Below are positions 22,916 to 31,484 of a stretch of 64,000 nucleotides of DNA, in pieces. Each line of letters starts with the position of its first letter. The first letter of the stretch is position 1. This stretch comes from JADGHX01 sp035760965 (GTDB taxonomy: Bacteria > Pseudomonadota > Gammaproteobacteria > Steroidobacterales > Steroidobacteraceae): contig DASTRY010000024.1 of NCBI GenBank assembly GCA_035760965.1, forward strand, positions 1 through 64,000, in the 5' to 3' direction. The notes under the pieces were generated by a model. It had not been told where the DNA came from. It did no database searches and saw only the letters and a program-made list of their open reading frames with translations. The position numbers were made by a program, and so were the translations under genes.

Positions 22916-25900
22916 CTATCGCACGGTGAGCGCGAAGGCCGCCCACAACGCCGGGTCTGTCACGCGACTCCTCAGCATGGCCCGCATGGCGTTGCCGGAC
23001 GCGGCGACCAAAGGTGATTTATCCCGCAACAAGGCCGCATAGAACTGCGTCATCAGCTGCATCGCCGCCTGATCGGGCACTTGCCACAGCGAGGCGAGCA
23101 CGGATCGTGCGCCACGTGCGAGCACGACGTACCGCAGTCCGATGAGCCCCTCTCCCGCGACGTCCGCGCCGAGTGCCGTTTCGCAGGCGCTCAGAACGAC
23201 CACATCGGCGCGCAACTTCCGGTACATGAGGTCGGCAGCCATCACACGCCCATCTATCGTCCTACCTTGTGTATCGACGGTGCTCAGAATGAGCGATGAC
23301 AGCTGCGGCACCGTCGCATCGGATACAGCGTGCGAAGCCACGTGGATGAAGCGATACTCTTCGAGCGGCGCGCGCAGAAAGCGATCGCGGGTCGCGTTGA
23401 AGCCCTCCAGCTGATCGACCTCACCTTTCGGCAGCAGGGAAGCAATCGTGGCTGCCTCGCGTGCGCTGCTTGGAAGCCTCGGGAGCACCTCACCGGAATG
23501 GCCGCGCAGAAGCGCGAACCACGACACCGGCTGCGTACCTTCCGCTTTTCGCGGTACCGCATTCGACGCCAAGCGCGGGTCGCTCGACCCATATACAGGA
23601 TCGTCGACGAGGAGCATCTGCCGTGGCGGCGGCGCCGCCTCGTCGCGAGCCGAGTGCTCGAGGAATGAGCGAAGCGAGGGTGCGATCGCCACATCGTGTT
23701 CCTCGATCAGGAAGCGGCGCTGCCCGTCGACCACCACACGCAGCGCGGCGAACGGGACGTAATGAAGTGCACCGTCCGGCGCGAAGATCACGGTGCGCTT
23801 CTTGGCGATGAGTGCGGCGATCGGCCCGATGATCCGATCACCGAGACGCTCGGCGTGCTTCAGCCGTTCGGACACAGGCGTCGTGCCCAGCCCGCTGAGT
23901 GCGGCATGAAACGCGCGCGCGTCCGCGCTCACCTCGGCACTCGTACCGACTCGAATGAGAGACAGGCGCTCGCGCGTGAGCACCCAGGCAAAGGCCGCTT
24001 CGGATCCCAGCCAGTATTCGACCAGGGCCGTGTCCGGCGGCACGGCGGCCGGCTCCAAGCGATCAGCGCGCGGGCGCGTCGCCGAATCCGTTCGCACGAG
24101 CGCGGCAGTCGCACCGATCTCTGCATTGATGCGATCCAATTTCTGCCGCAGTGTGATGATCTCGCTGCGCAGACTGGTCAATCGTGGATCGTCCGCCTCG
24201 GCATCGTTGAGGCGGCTTTCGAGCTGAAAGCGATGCGCGGCCAACTCTCGGTACAGCCTCTGTCGCTCGCGACTTCGCTCGGCGGAGACCTGTCGTACAT
24301 CCACGTTCTCGAAATCCGCCAGCGCACGCGCGCGTGCCTGCTCGGCGGTCATGAGCGCTTCCATGGCAACATCGTCCGGAGCACTTCCCGGCGCGGGGGC
24401 GCGCGCGAAAAACCGCTCCGCCAACATGCCGATCTTGAGGTCGAACGCGGGACGCAAGGGCTGCATCACCGCGGCTCTCAGCTCGGGATTCGCGCTCTGC
24501 GTTCGCACCTCCTCGGCAAGCGCCAGCGCCTCATCGAGAGATGAAAGTGCCGCGTTCGCCCGTCCTTGCGTGCGCTGCAGTTGCGCCAGTGTGACCCAAG
24601 CGTCGAACTCGAGCGCAGGAACTCCGTATTTCTTGAACGCCGCCAGTGCGGCACGCAAATCGGATTCGGCGTCGACCAGCCCCCCTGTTGCGAGGCGCGC
24701 ACGAGCCCGCTCGTAGCGCGCCTCGGCTCGCTGCATCCCGTTGGCACCACTTCCCGCAGCGAGCACCGCTTCGAGCTGTTGCACGGCCTCGTTCGGTTGC
24801 CCGAGCGCCTGTAGATCGCGCGCGATCTGTACGCGAACGTTCGCGGCATTGATCGCGCCTACTGCGAGGGAGAGTGCCTCGCGATCCATCTTCAGCGCCT
24901 CGGCGGCATTGCCGCGCATGCGCAAGATGTTGGCGATGGCGCTGAGCGTCGCGATACGACCGGGCGCCTCACTTTCCGGGTTACGTAAAGGCAAGGCCTG
25001 ACGGTAGAAATCCAACGCCAGATCTGTGTCGCCGATCGTCGTGTAGACGGAGCCGATGTTGTGGAGCGCCCGTCCTTGCAAACTGACATTCTGAATCCTG
25101 CGAGCAAGCTCGAGAGCCTCACCCAAGCGCTCGAGCGCCGTGTCCACGTCGCCGCCCGCCCAACTTGCGACGCCGTTGGCAATCAATACGTGCGTGTAGC
25201 CGTACGGATCGTCCTTCGCGGTAATGAGTTGCAAGACCTGGGCGTAGTGCTCAGCGGCAGAGGTCAATCTGCCGAGATCGGTCTCGGCGAGCGCTGTGTT
25301 GTGCAGGACTTTCGCTCGTCCGAGCTTGTCACCGAGCTGCTCGTACAGCGTTAGCGCTCGCAAAAACGTGCGGATCGCTTCCTCGTTGAGACCCTCCTCG
25401 TAGTACGTGAGCCCGATCATGTTCAGCGCGGCGGCCTGGTCGTCCTTCTCACCGCGACGGGCATGGAACTGAACGACGGAGCTCAGCTGCGCACGAGCCT
25501 TCGCAATACCCTGCCGCGCACTGTATATGCCCTCGTCGCTTGAAGAAGACGACTTCGATGAGAGAGCGAGCTCGAAGCGAGCATAGGCATCGATGAACTG
25601 TGCGCGAGCATTGCCGTACGTATCACCGACGGCGTTGTAGTTCTGCAGTGCTTTGTCGGCCCAGGCACGCGCGCGAGCCAATTCGCCATCGACATCTGTG
25701 GCGTATAGAACCGCCAACGCATGCTGAGTCTGCGCCAGAAGAGCCGAAGCACCCGACGACTGCAGGCGCGCAACCACTGATCCGTAAGTACGCGCTGCCG
25801 AGCGATAAGCGCCGTCTGCATCAGCGCCGGACTTCGTTTCACCACGGCTGACAGCCTGACCGACGGCGTATGCGGCATTGGCCGCGGCGAGCGCCCGCTG

Positions 25901-26347
25901 CGTCTCGAAACACGAGTCACTCTTCGCGACCGGGCTTACCACGCGGACCTCGACGGATCCGTGCACACCAGCATCTTCTTTCCCGACCAAGCTCAGGGAA
26001 TAGCCGGTGTTGTCGCGAGCGGTGAAGGTCGCTCGCTGAATGCCCGTTCGCTGGATCGGATCGTCGCCACGCGCGATCACCTTCCCTGCACTCGCCACTT
26101 CCAGCGTGACATCCAATCCGCGCTCGCGAGCGAGCACGATCACGTCGGTGCCCGCGGGGATCGAGAGCGGCCGCGTAATCTGCTCACGCCCCCGCAGTTC
26201 GACGCGCTCTTCGTAGATCGCGGGGCGATCGGTCAGGAAAGCATCGCAGGCGGCGGCTCGATCCATCGGCAGCACGACGACTGCCATGGCGAATAGAGCC
26301 TGGAATACGCCGCGCGGAGCTTCTCTGAACACGTGGCTGCCACACAT
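22916..26347 (-). CDS. TPR-CHAT caspase-like protease, exported or membrane-tethered
   Basis: 1143 residues. The N-terminus (hydrophobic stretch about residues 13-32, ending AAAC) reads as a signal peptide or anchor. A beta-rich domain follows (about 35-140). Helical TPR repeats fill about 150-640 (for example ALNMIGLTYYEEGLNEEAIRT, ALHNIGSVYTTIGDTDLALD), then a coiled region (about 690-780). The CHAT peptidase domain (about 800-1143) has its catalytic His near 1006 (FIHVASHAVSD) and Cys near 1055 (VVLSACETALG). CHAT enzymes are clan CD cysteine proteases related to caspases and separase. It lies in an operon with an ECF sigma factor and an anti-sigma-like membrane protein, so release of sigma by cleavage is an attractive inference. 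Confidence 0.88.
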   Translation of the reverse strand: MCGSHVFREAPRGVFQALFAMAVVVLPMDRAAACDAFLTDRPAIYEERVELRGREQITRPLSIPAGTDVIVLARERGLDVTLEVASAGKVIARGDDPIQRTGIQRATFTARDNTGYSLSLVGKEDAGVHGSVEVRVVSPVAKSDSCFETQRALAAANAAYAVGQAVSRGETKSGADADGAYRSAARTYGSVVARLQSSGASALLAQTQHALAVLYATDVDGELARARAWADKALQNYNAVGDTYGNARAQFIDAYARFELALSSKSSSSSDEGIYSARQGIAKARAQLSSVVQFHARRGEKDDQAAALNMIGLTYYEEGLNEEAIRTFLRALTLYEQLGDKLGRAKVLHNTALAETDLGRLTSAAEHYAQVLQLITAKDDPYGYTHVLIANGVASWAGGDVDTALERLGEALELARRIQNVSLQGRALHNIGSVYTTIGDTDLALDFYRQALPLRNPESEAPGRIATLSAIANILRMRGNAAEALKMDREALSLAVGAINAANVRVQIARDLQALGQPNEAVQQLEAVLAAGSGANGMQRAEARYERARARLATGGLVDAESDLRAALAAFKKYGVPALEFDAWVTLAQLQRTQGRANAALSSLDEALALAEEVRTQSANPELRAAVMQPLRPAFDLKIGMLAERFFARAPAPGSAPDDVAMEALMTAEQARARALADFENVDVRQVSAERSRERQRLYRELAAHRFQLESRLNDAEADDPRLTSLRSEIITLRQKLDRINAEIGATAALVRTDSATRPRADRLEPAAVPPDTALVEYWLGSEAAFAWVLTRERLSLIRVGTSAEVSADARAFHAALSGLGTTPVSERLKHAERLGDRIIGPIAALIAKKRTVIFAPDGALHYVPFAALRVVVDGQRRFLIEEHDVAIAPSLRSFLEHSARDEAAPPPRQMLLVDDPVYGSSDPRLASNAVPRKAEGTQPVSWFALLRGHSGEVLPRLPSSAREAATIASLLPKGEVDQLEGFNATRDRFLRAPLEEYRFIHVASHAVSDATVPQLSSLILSTVDTQGRTIDGRVMAADLMYRKLRADVVVLSACETALGADVAGEGLIGLRYVVLARGARSVLASLWQVPDQAAMQLMTQFYAALLRDKSPLVAASGNAMRAMLRSRVTDPALWAAFALTVR

Positions 26348-26433
26348 CCCGTCGGGGTCATGCCGCCGACGCTGTCTATTCGAGCCCTGTCACGACCCGC
26401 GCGGCCGTCGCAGGGGACCGCCACCCCGCGGTG

Positions 26434-27150
26434 TCAATTCGTCTTCGGCGGGTTAACTTGAATCGAGAACGTGCCGCCCGAGACGGTCGAACGGCCCGCC
26501 GCTTGACCAACCACATCGAGCTGATAGGACCCGACACTCAGGCGCGACGCGTCCACGTACATATCGAGGAAGCCATCCTCTGCGGGGTGCAACCCGGCGA
26601 TCGACGCCACGGGCACACCGGCTCGGTCGTCCCCTACGCGCGCGAGGGTGACTCGATAATCCCCGGAGGGAACGGTCGTGATGGGCAAGACGCGCAGCTG
26701 AACGGCCTGCGGCGCCGCTGTCGCTTCGAGCGTGGCGTCGGCGCCCTCCACCCGCTTGCGAAACAGCGCGAACGTGCCCGTGACGGGCAGGAGGCCTCCC
26801 TGCGCATCGACGAGCGCCGTGGCGGAAGCGGCGAGCAGCGGCGGTGACATGTCGCGGCTCCTGCCCCCTTGATAGAGGGCAATGCCCACGGCGGCGAGGA
26901 CGAAGGCGGCCGCGACGGCGAGCGCGGGCCGCAGCCGCTCCCAGCGCCCAGCGCGCAAAAGCTCCTCGAGCTCGCCGTTCTCGCGCAGCCGCGCGAGCCC
27001 GACCTTCAAGCGCGCCGTGGCTTCGAGCTCGCGTCGCGCGTCCGCGTCCAGCACGAGCTGCGGCTCGTAGACGGCTCGTTCCGTGTCAGACAGCGTCCCC
27101 GCGAGGTAGCGATTCGCGAATTCGCTCTCGTGAATGTGTGACATCGCCAT
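26434..27150 (-). CDS. single-pass membrane protein, anti-sigma-factor-like
   Basis: 238 residues. The cytoplasmic part (1-75) resembles zinc-free anti-sigma domains: FANRYLAGTLSDTERAVYEPQL, then helices to LLRAGRWERLRP. One membrane helix (about 76-95, ALAVAAAFVLAAVGIALYQ) leads to a beta-rich extracytoplasmic domain (100-238) with VPSGDYRVTLARVGDD and VGSYQLDVVG. It begins 18 bases after the sigma-factor stop and lies 86 bases before the CHAT protease gene. Position and layout fit an anti-sigma factor whose cleavage would free the ECF factor. Direct evidence for binding is lacking. Confidence 0.7.
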   Translation of the reverse strand: MAMSHIHESEFANRYLAGTLSDTERAVYEPQLVLDADARRELEATARLKVGLARLRENGELEELLRAGRWERLRPALAVAAAFVLAAVGIALYQGGRSRDMSPPLLAASATALVDAQGGLLPVTGTFALFRKRVEGADATLEATAAPQAVQLRVLPITTVPSGDYRVTLARVGDDRAGVPVASIAGLHPAEDGFLDMYVDASRLSVGSYQLDVVGQAAGRSTVSGGTFSIQVNPPKTN

Positions 27151-27168
27151 GACGCGCCTCCTTGTCCC

Positions 27169-27855
27169 TCACAGAATGCCGAGCAGCGAAAACAGGTCGG
27201 ACCGCTTCAAACCGTCGGATTCCAGCAGCGTCCGCAGCCGCGTGCGGGCCCGGTGCAGCACCTTCGCGAACTGGGCCGGCGTGATGTTCAGCTCGCGACA
27301 TATCGATTCGCGGTCCTGCTCGTCGAGATAGAAACGAACCAGAATGGTGCGATCGCGCACCGAACCCATGCCGCGGATGAGCTCTTTCACGCGCGCCGCG
27401 ATGTGCGCCTCGACGGCATCGTCCGTGGCTTGCGCTGAAGTGAGCGCCTCGCACTCGGTCACGTCGACTCGCTTTTCGGGACGCTCCGAAACGAGGCGCC
27501 GGTGATTGCGCAGCAGGTTCAGAGCGACCTGGAAGATGTATCCCACGATCTGTCGTGGCTCGGCGAGGCGTCCCGCGGCCCACTTCTCCCAGGTGGTGCA
27601 GATCGCCTCGTTCAGCAGGTCCGCCGCGACCTGGGGGTCGCCCGTTCGTCGCGTGAGATGCAGCCGCAGACCCGGATATTCGCGCACGACCAGCGCTTCG
27701 ATCTGCGCGCGATCGACGGTGGCGCGAGCCGCCCCCGAACCTGCGTCCACCGCAGGCTCGTTGGCCGGTGCCAGAGGAGTGAATGGCTGTTGGACCACGA
27801 CCGTTCGCCTGCTCCACGGAGCGTCGTTGGCCTGCAAATGAATTGAGCGCGACAT
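27169..27855 (-). CDS. ECF-type sigma-70 family sigma factor
   Basis: 228 residues from the ATG at 27855 (a TTG five codons upstream is less likely). Region 2 is LLNEAICTTWEKWAAGRLAEPRQIVGYIFQVALNLLRNHRR, matching the ECF pattern of core-binding and -10 recognition. Region 4 is ILVRFYLDEQDRESICRELNITPAQFAKVLHRARTRLRTLLE, the -35 helix-turn-helix. The ~40-residue N-terminal extension is unusual and variable. It heads a four-gene operon: sigma, membrane anti-sigma-like protein, TPR-CHAT protease, small protein. Probably autoregulated, though no matching promoter motif was identified. Confidence 0.88.
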   Translation of the reverse strand: MSRSIHLQANDAPWSRRTVVVQQPFTPLAPANEPAVDAGSGAARATVDRAQIEALVVREYPGLRLHLTRRTGDPQVAADLLNEAICTTWEKWAAGRLAEPRQIVGYIFQVALNLLRNHRRLVSERPEKRVDVTECEALTSAQATDDAVEAHIAARVKELIRGMGSVRDRTILVRFYLDEQDRESICRELNITPAQFAKVLHRARTRLRTLLESDGLKRSDLFSLLGIL

Positions 27856-27927
27856 AGCGTGAAATAGCAAGACGAGATTGCAGTTCGGGGACGGAAGGTG
27901 CGTGCACAGGTGCCGCCGGTCACTTCC

Positions 27928-27946
27928 GCCCCCGGCTTGCGGGGGC
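27928..27946 (-). terminator. hairpin between urcA-type gene and sigma operon
   Basis: GCCCCC (27928-27933) pairs with GGGGGC (27941-27946) around a 7-base loop, 3 bases past the UrcA-family stop on the minus strand. No U-tract follows, so termination may be weak or partial, allowing some read-through into the sigma gene. Confidence 0.4.
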
Positions 27947-27949
27947 CGT

Positions 27950-28336
27950 TCAGCCCACGCGCTTTTGCTTTTCGGCCTGGCGCTGGTGGCGCGCGGTGAG
28001 ACTCTGGTTGTCGACGTCCCGGACCGCCTGCCCCACCGCGAGATCGACGCACTCCCAGTAGTGCTTCGTCTTCCTCGGGTCCGAAGGCTCGGACGCCGCG
28101 GTACACACCCGCCGCGCCGCGCCCTTGATCCGTTGATAGATCTTGTCGAGCCCGGCTTCCGTTGCCAGGTCGGCGCGGTTGTACGAGATTTCCATGCTGT
28201 AGGACGTGCCGTCCTTGGTCGCTCTCAGCGGCGTGTCCGCCGCAGCACGTGACGCCGCTGCACCGATGAACACTGCAGCGAGCCCACAGGCCAAGAGAGG
28301 CGAGAGCTCGCGCTTGACTCGAATTGTCGTTTTCAT
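27950..28336 (-). CDS. UrcA-family exported protein
   Basis: 128 residues with a signal peptide (cleaved around residue 34, SRAAAD). The mature protein has the UrcA pattern: SMEISYNRADLATEAGLDKIYQRIKGAARRVC, a second Cys in HYWECVDLAVGQAV, and a charged tail (RHQRQAEKQKR). UrcA proteins are small periplasmic proteins of unknown function found in alpha- and gammaproteobacteria, with one conserved disulfide. AT-rich TATTAATAATG just upstream (28349-28359) probably belongs to its promoter. It precedes the ECF sigma operon on the same strand, with a weak hairpin between. Confidence 0.85.
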   Translation of the reverse strand: MKTTIRVKRELSPLLACGLAAVFIGAAASRAAADTPLRATKDGTSYSMEISYNRADLATEAGLDKIYQRIKGAARRVCTAASEPSDPRKTKHYWECVDLAVGQAVRDVDNQSLTARHQRQAEKQKRVG

Positions 28337-28595
28337 GTGGGGTCCCCTATTAATAATGAGGTGGATTCCCCCGGTATCTGTGATGGCTCCTATGAGCGTC
28401 GCAGCCCAAAAAAGAGACGTGAGCCGGAAGCGTCAGCTTCTGTGACGCACGTCGCGCAGCTTCGGGAAGCGCTGATTCAGGGTGGCGTCGCAGGCATCAC
28501 CTGGGAGCTCTCGGAAGCCGACGAAAGAATTTCCGTCCTCCGAGGTCGATCGGAGCGCCCTGGGCTCGGGCCAAACGAAAAGCCGGTGCTTCCGA

Positions 28596-29798
28596 TCAAC
28601 CGTGCGGGGTTGCCGCCGCATTCGCGCGGATGCGCGCGTTCAAGTCCGCGAGATCGGCAACGGTGCGTTCCGCGGCCGCGCGATCGGGCGTCGTATCGGC
28701 GTTCCCGAAATCGCCGCGCGCTTGCGTTTGCAGGATGAGCGCATCCCGGCGCGGCAGCATGTAGAAGCGCTCCGGATAGAACAGGCCGTACGTGATTTCG
28801 GGTTGCGGAATCAGGCGCACGATCTGACCCCGCACCGGAATCACCGACTCATCGCCGAACAACGCACGCGCGCCGTAGCCCGTGGCATTGATGATGGTCT
28901 TCTCGCGCAATCGCGCGATGTCCTCGGGCTTCTCGAACTCGCGCGTCTCGATGATGCCGCCGGCAGCGAGGAAGTCCTGCACGAGCATGCGCGAGTACGT
29001 GCTGATGTTGAACACCATGATCGAATAGCGCCGCACGAGCGGCGTCGGGAATGGGTGCGTACCCGGCGCGAGCGTTTCGGTGCGCGGACCGAGATCGCCG
29101 ATGCGGCTCTCGAGGTTCGGATACTCGGGCTCCTCATCACCCACGTGCGGGGCGTTCGGATCGAAGCCGTCCGAGAGGTAGTAGCCGTCGCGCCATTCGA
29201 TGGGGTCACCTGGCAGGCCGAGCATGAATTGATACGTGCGGAAGCTGATGCGCGCCATCTCCTCCCAGCGATCCGCGACCTCGGGCGTGCAGCCTTCGAG
29301 CGAGCAGAACCGCGAGTTGGGGGACCAGTTGCCGGTGGCGAGCACCGAGCGCACCTCCGGCGGACGATCCTTCGCGTAGATGCGCACCTTCAATCCGGCG
29401 CGCTGCGCGAGCAGCGCCGAGGTGAGACCGATGACTCCGCAGCCGATCACCGCGATCTCGCGCGCACGCGTTTCCAGGACGTGACGCATGGCGAGCGTCG
29501 CCGAGCCCCACGACAGCGACCAACCACTGCCACCATGGCCGTAGTTGTGCACGATCGTCTTGCGCCCGAGCCGCTCGGTCTCGATGCGCGGCCCTGCTAC
29601 GCGAAAGGGCCGCGTACACACGGTGATTGCGATGATCCGATCGGTCTGCGCGCGCACCAGCGGGAGCGACAGGGGAACGACCGGTGCACCGGGCTGGCAT
29701 CCGGGCGCAGGCAGCGGCGCCGGCGATTGCGCGAGCGCCACGGCGGGCGCGGAGATCAGACCTACACCGGCTTGCTGCAGAAAAGCGCGACGATCCAT
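28596..29798 (-). CDS. Tat-exported FAD-dependent D-amino-acid-oxidase-like enzyme
   Basis: 400 residues from the ATG at 29798. The N-terminus (MDRRAFLQQAGVGLISAPAVALAQ) is a twin-arginine signal. The FAD-binding motif is IAVIGCGVIGLTSALLAQRAG near residue 125, and NATGYGARALFGDESVIPVRGQIVRL is the conserved segment of D-amino-acid oxidases (DAAO family). Such enzymes deaminate D-amino acids to 2-oxo acids with H2O2 release. A Tat signal places it, cofactor bound, in the periplasm, which is unusual for DAAO. A ~60-residue insert before the FAD motif is also atypical. Substrate not provable. Confidence 0.8.
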   Translation of the reverse strand: MDRRAFLQQAGVGLISAPAVALAQSPAPLPAPGCQPGAPVVPLSLPLVRAQTDRIIAITVCTRPFRVAGPRIETERLGRKTIVHNYGHGGSGWSLSWGSATLAMRHVLETRAREIAVIGCGVIGLTSALLAQRAGLKVRIYAKDRPPEVRSVLATGNWSPNSRFCSLEGCTPEVADRWEEMARISFRTYQFMLGLPGDPIEWRDGYYLSDGFDPNAPHVGDEEPEYPNLESRIGDLGPRTETLAPGTHPFPTPLVRRYSIMVFNISTYSRMLVQDFLAAGGIIETREFEKPEDIARLREKTIINATGYGARALFGDESVIPVRGQIVRLIPQPEITYGLFYPERFYMLPRRDALILQTQARGDFGNADTTPDRAAAERTVADLADLNARIRANAAATPHG

Positions 29799-29963
29799 CG
29801 TGGGGAGCTCTCGAAGTTGCGATTGGAATGCAGGAAAGTAGCACAGGCGTAGCCGCCGGCCCGCGTCGGCGCGTTCGGTGAATTGATCGCCGTCAAGGTC
29901 GCGGACGAGGATGCACGCAGAATCGGCCGGGTTCTTTGACCCGCGGACCGCATCGACCCGCTC

Positions 29964-30662
29964 ATGAGCGCACCTTACAAGGAAGAGTCGGTTTGCATCC
30001 CTTTGATCAATGGTCACGAGCTACACGCCCTCCTCGCCATGCCCGTCAACGCGACCCGCGTCATCGTGCTGGCGGACGGCGAGCGGCGGACGCTGCAGAG
30101 CCGGGCGTTTGGCTGGCTCGCGACAAATCTGAACGAGGCCGGCCTCGGCACGCTGCTGCTCGATCTGCTCACCCCGGACGAGGCGCAGAACCCGGAAACG
30201 GCAGCAACGGTGCTCGGCAATCTCGCGACTCTCGCCGGTAGATTCGGCACAGCGACCCGCTATCTCACGCAAAGATTCAAGGAGCAACACCTGACGATCG
30301 GCTACTGCGCGTCGGGCGCGGCGAGCGCGGCGGCGCTTTCTTCGTCCCTGGCGCACTACTTCGACGTCCGGCTCGTCGTCTCGCTCGAAGGCCTGCCCCA
30401 CCTCGCGCGTCACGACCTGGAAGACGTGTCCGCCGCAACGCTGCTGGTGGCCCCCGGTGATCACGCGGGGATGATGCAATCGAACCGCACGGCTTTCGCA
30501 AGCCTCAACTGCGCGAAGAAGCTCGCCGTCGTCTCTGGCGCGAGCCGGCTGCTCGAGGAAGAGCGCCCACTGCGCGCCGTAGCGGATGTGACGCGGCGCT
30601 GGTTGGAGCGCCAAGTCACGCGTGCCGAACGCTCACCGTTGGCCAATGACTCGTACGGCTGA
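29964..30662 (+). CDS. alpha/beta-hydrolase-fold protein, dienelactone-hydrolase-like
   Basis: 232 residues. Strand-turn features match the dienelactone-hydrolase-like domain: HALLAMPVNATRVIVLADG, GLGTLLLDLLTPDE, and TLLVAPGDHAGM near the acid site. In relatives the nucleophile elbow reads G-A-S-T-G; here the equivalent segment is IGYCASGAASAAAL, two residues shorter, so the serine is present but the canonical G-x-S-x-G is lost. It may be inactive or use another geometry. No signal peptide. It is divergent from the amino-acid oxidase gene across 165 bp. Confidence 0.65.
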   Translation: MSAPYKEESVCIPLINGHELHALLAMPVNATRVIVLADGERRTLQSRAFGWLATNLNEAGLGTLLLDLLTPDEAQNPETAATVLGNLATLAGRFGTATRYLTQRFKEQHLTIGYCASGAASAAALSSSLAHYFDVRLVVSLEGLPHLARHDLEDVSAATLLVAPGDHAGMMQSNRTAFASLNCAKKLAVVSGASRLLEEERPLRAVADVTRRWLERQVTRAERSPLANDSYG

Positions 30663-30761
30663 ATGGGCATACGCTCGCGTGTGGGGCGAGCTTGAACGGC
30701 GCGTGCCTGTTGCCCCAACGTACCATTTCGAAACGCAGTGCTGCTGAGTAGCCTGCGACGC

Positions 30762-31319
30762 ATGAAAGCACTCGTCGCTCTGCTGCTGCTGATGGGGTGC
30801 GCATCCGTATCGCTGGCCGACAACGATAAGGGGCTCTATCTCGGCGCCGGCATCGGCTATTTCAGCCTGAAATCGAAGCAGATCGCCCCCGCCGCGCCGA
30901 CGAGCATCCAATTCGATGGTAACGACACCTCGTTCAAGGCGTTCGCCGGGTGGCGCTTCAACAAGCTGCTCGCCGTCGAGCTCGACTACATCGACCTCGG
31001 TAAGCCGGGCCAGGATTTCGTCGGGACACACGTCGAGGCGAGGATCAACGGCGCCGCACCTTACCTGAAGGGCACGCTGCCGCTCGGCCCGCTGGAGCTG
31101 TACGCGAAGGCGGGCTACATGTTCTACGACTTGAAGATCGAAGCGAGCGGTCAGGAGGTGAGCTCGCGCTCGAAGAACCAGGACGATGTCATCGCAGCCG
31201 TCGGCCTCGGCCTGACGCTTCTCGGACACCTGAACGCGACGCTCGAATACGAGTACATCGACATCTCCCAGGCGAGCCGTTCGGACGCCGTCTGGCTCAC
31301 GGGCGCCTGGCGTTTCTGA
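30762..31319 (+). CDS. small outer-membrane beta-barrel (OmpA-like/opacity type)
   Basis: 185 residues from the ATG at 30762 with a signal peptide (ending SVSLAD). GLYLGAGIGYFSLK opens a barrel of about eight amphipathic strands (FKAFAGWRFNKLLAVELDYIDLG, LYAKAGYMFYDLK, ATLEYEYIDIS), and the chain ends WLTGAWRF, with the terminal Phe used by the BAM complex. It matches the OmpA-like/opacity-type porin family (OMP_b-brl). The barrel sits in the outer membrane; its ligand or pore role is unknown. Flanking gaps hold no further gene. Confidence 0.85.
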   Translation: MKALVALLLLMGCASVSLADNDKGLYLGAGIGYFSLKSKQIAPAAPTSIQFDGNDTSFKAFAGWRFNKLLAVELDYIDLGKPGQDFVGTHVEARINGAAPYLKGTLPLGPLELYAKAGYMFYDLKIEASGQEVSSRSKNQDDVIAAVGLGLTLLGHLNATLEYEYIDISQASRSDAVWLTGAWRF

Positions 31320-31484
31320 ATCCGCGGCCGCTTCCATCTCTCCATCGCACCACGGCGGGATTGTTTTCAGAGCCGCACATCCGACCAAGGTCCCATAGAC
31401 GCTCATTTCCGATACCGCGAGCACAGGCGGGCCGCCGGCAAGCGGGTGTAGGATGCCGCCCGAAAGTCGGGGTCGTCACCGAGC

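Noticed and set aside
22916..26347. TPR-CHAT protein as part of a type III-E CRISPR (Craspase) system
   Set aside because: No repeat-spacer array, Cas7-11-like or other cas gene is present in the window; only the protease/sigma logic is similar.
22916..26347. Lipoprotein signal on the CHAT protease (AAAC near residue 34)
   Set aside because: The residue at -3 is Ala, the segment is weakly hydrophobic, and an Asp-Arg precedes it; an ordinary signal peptide is as likely.
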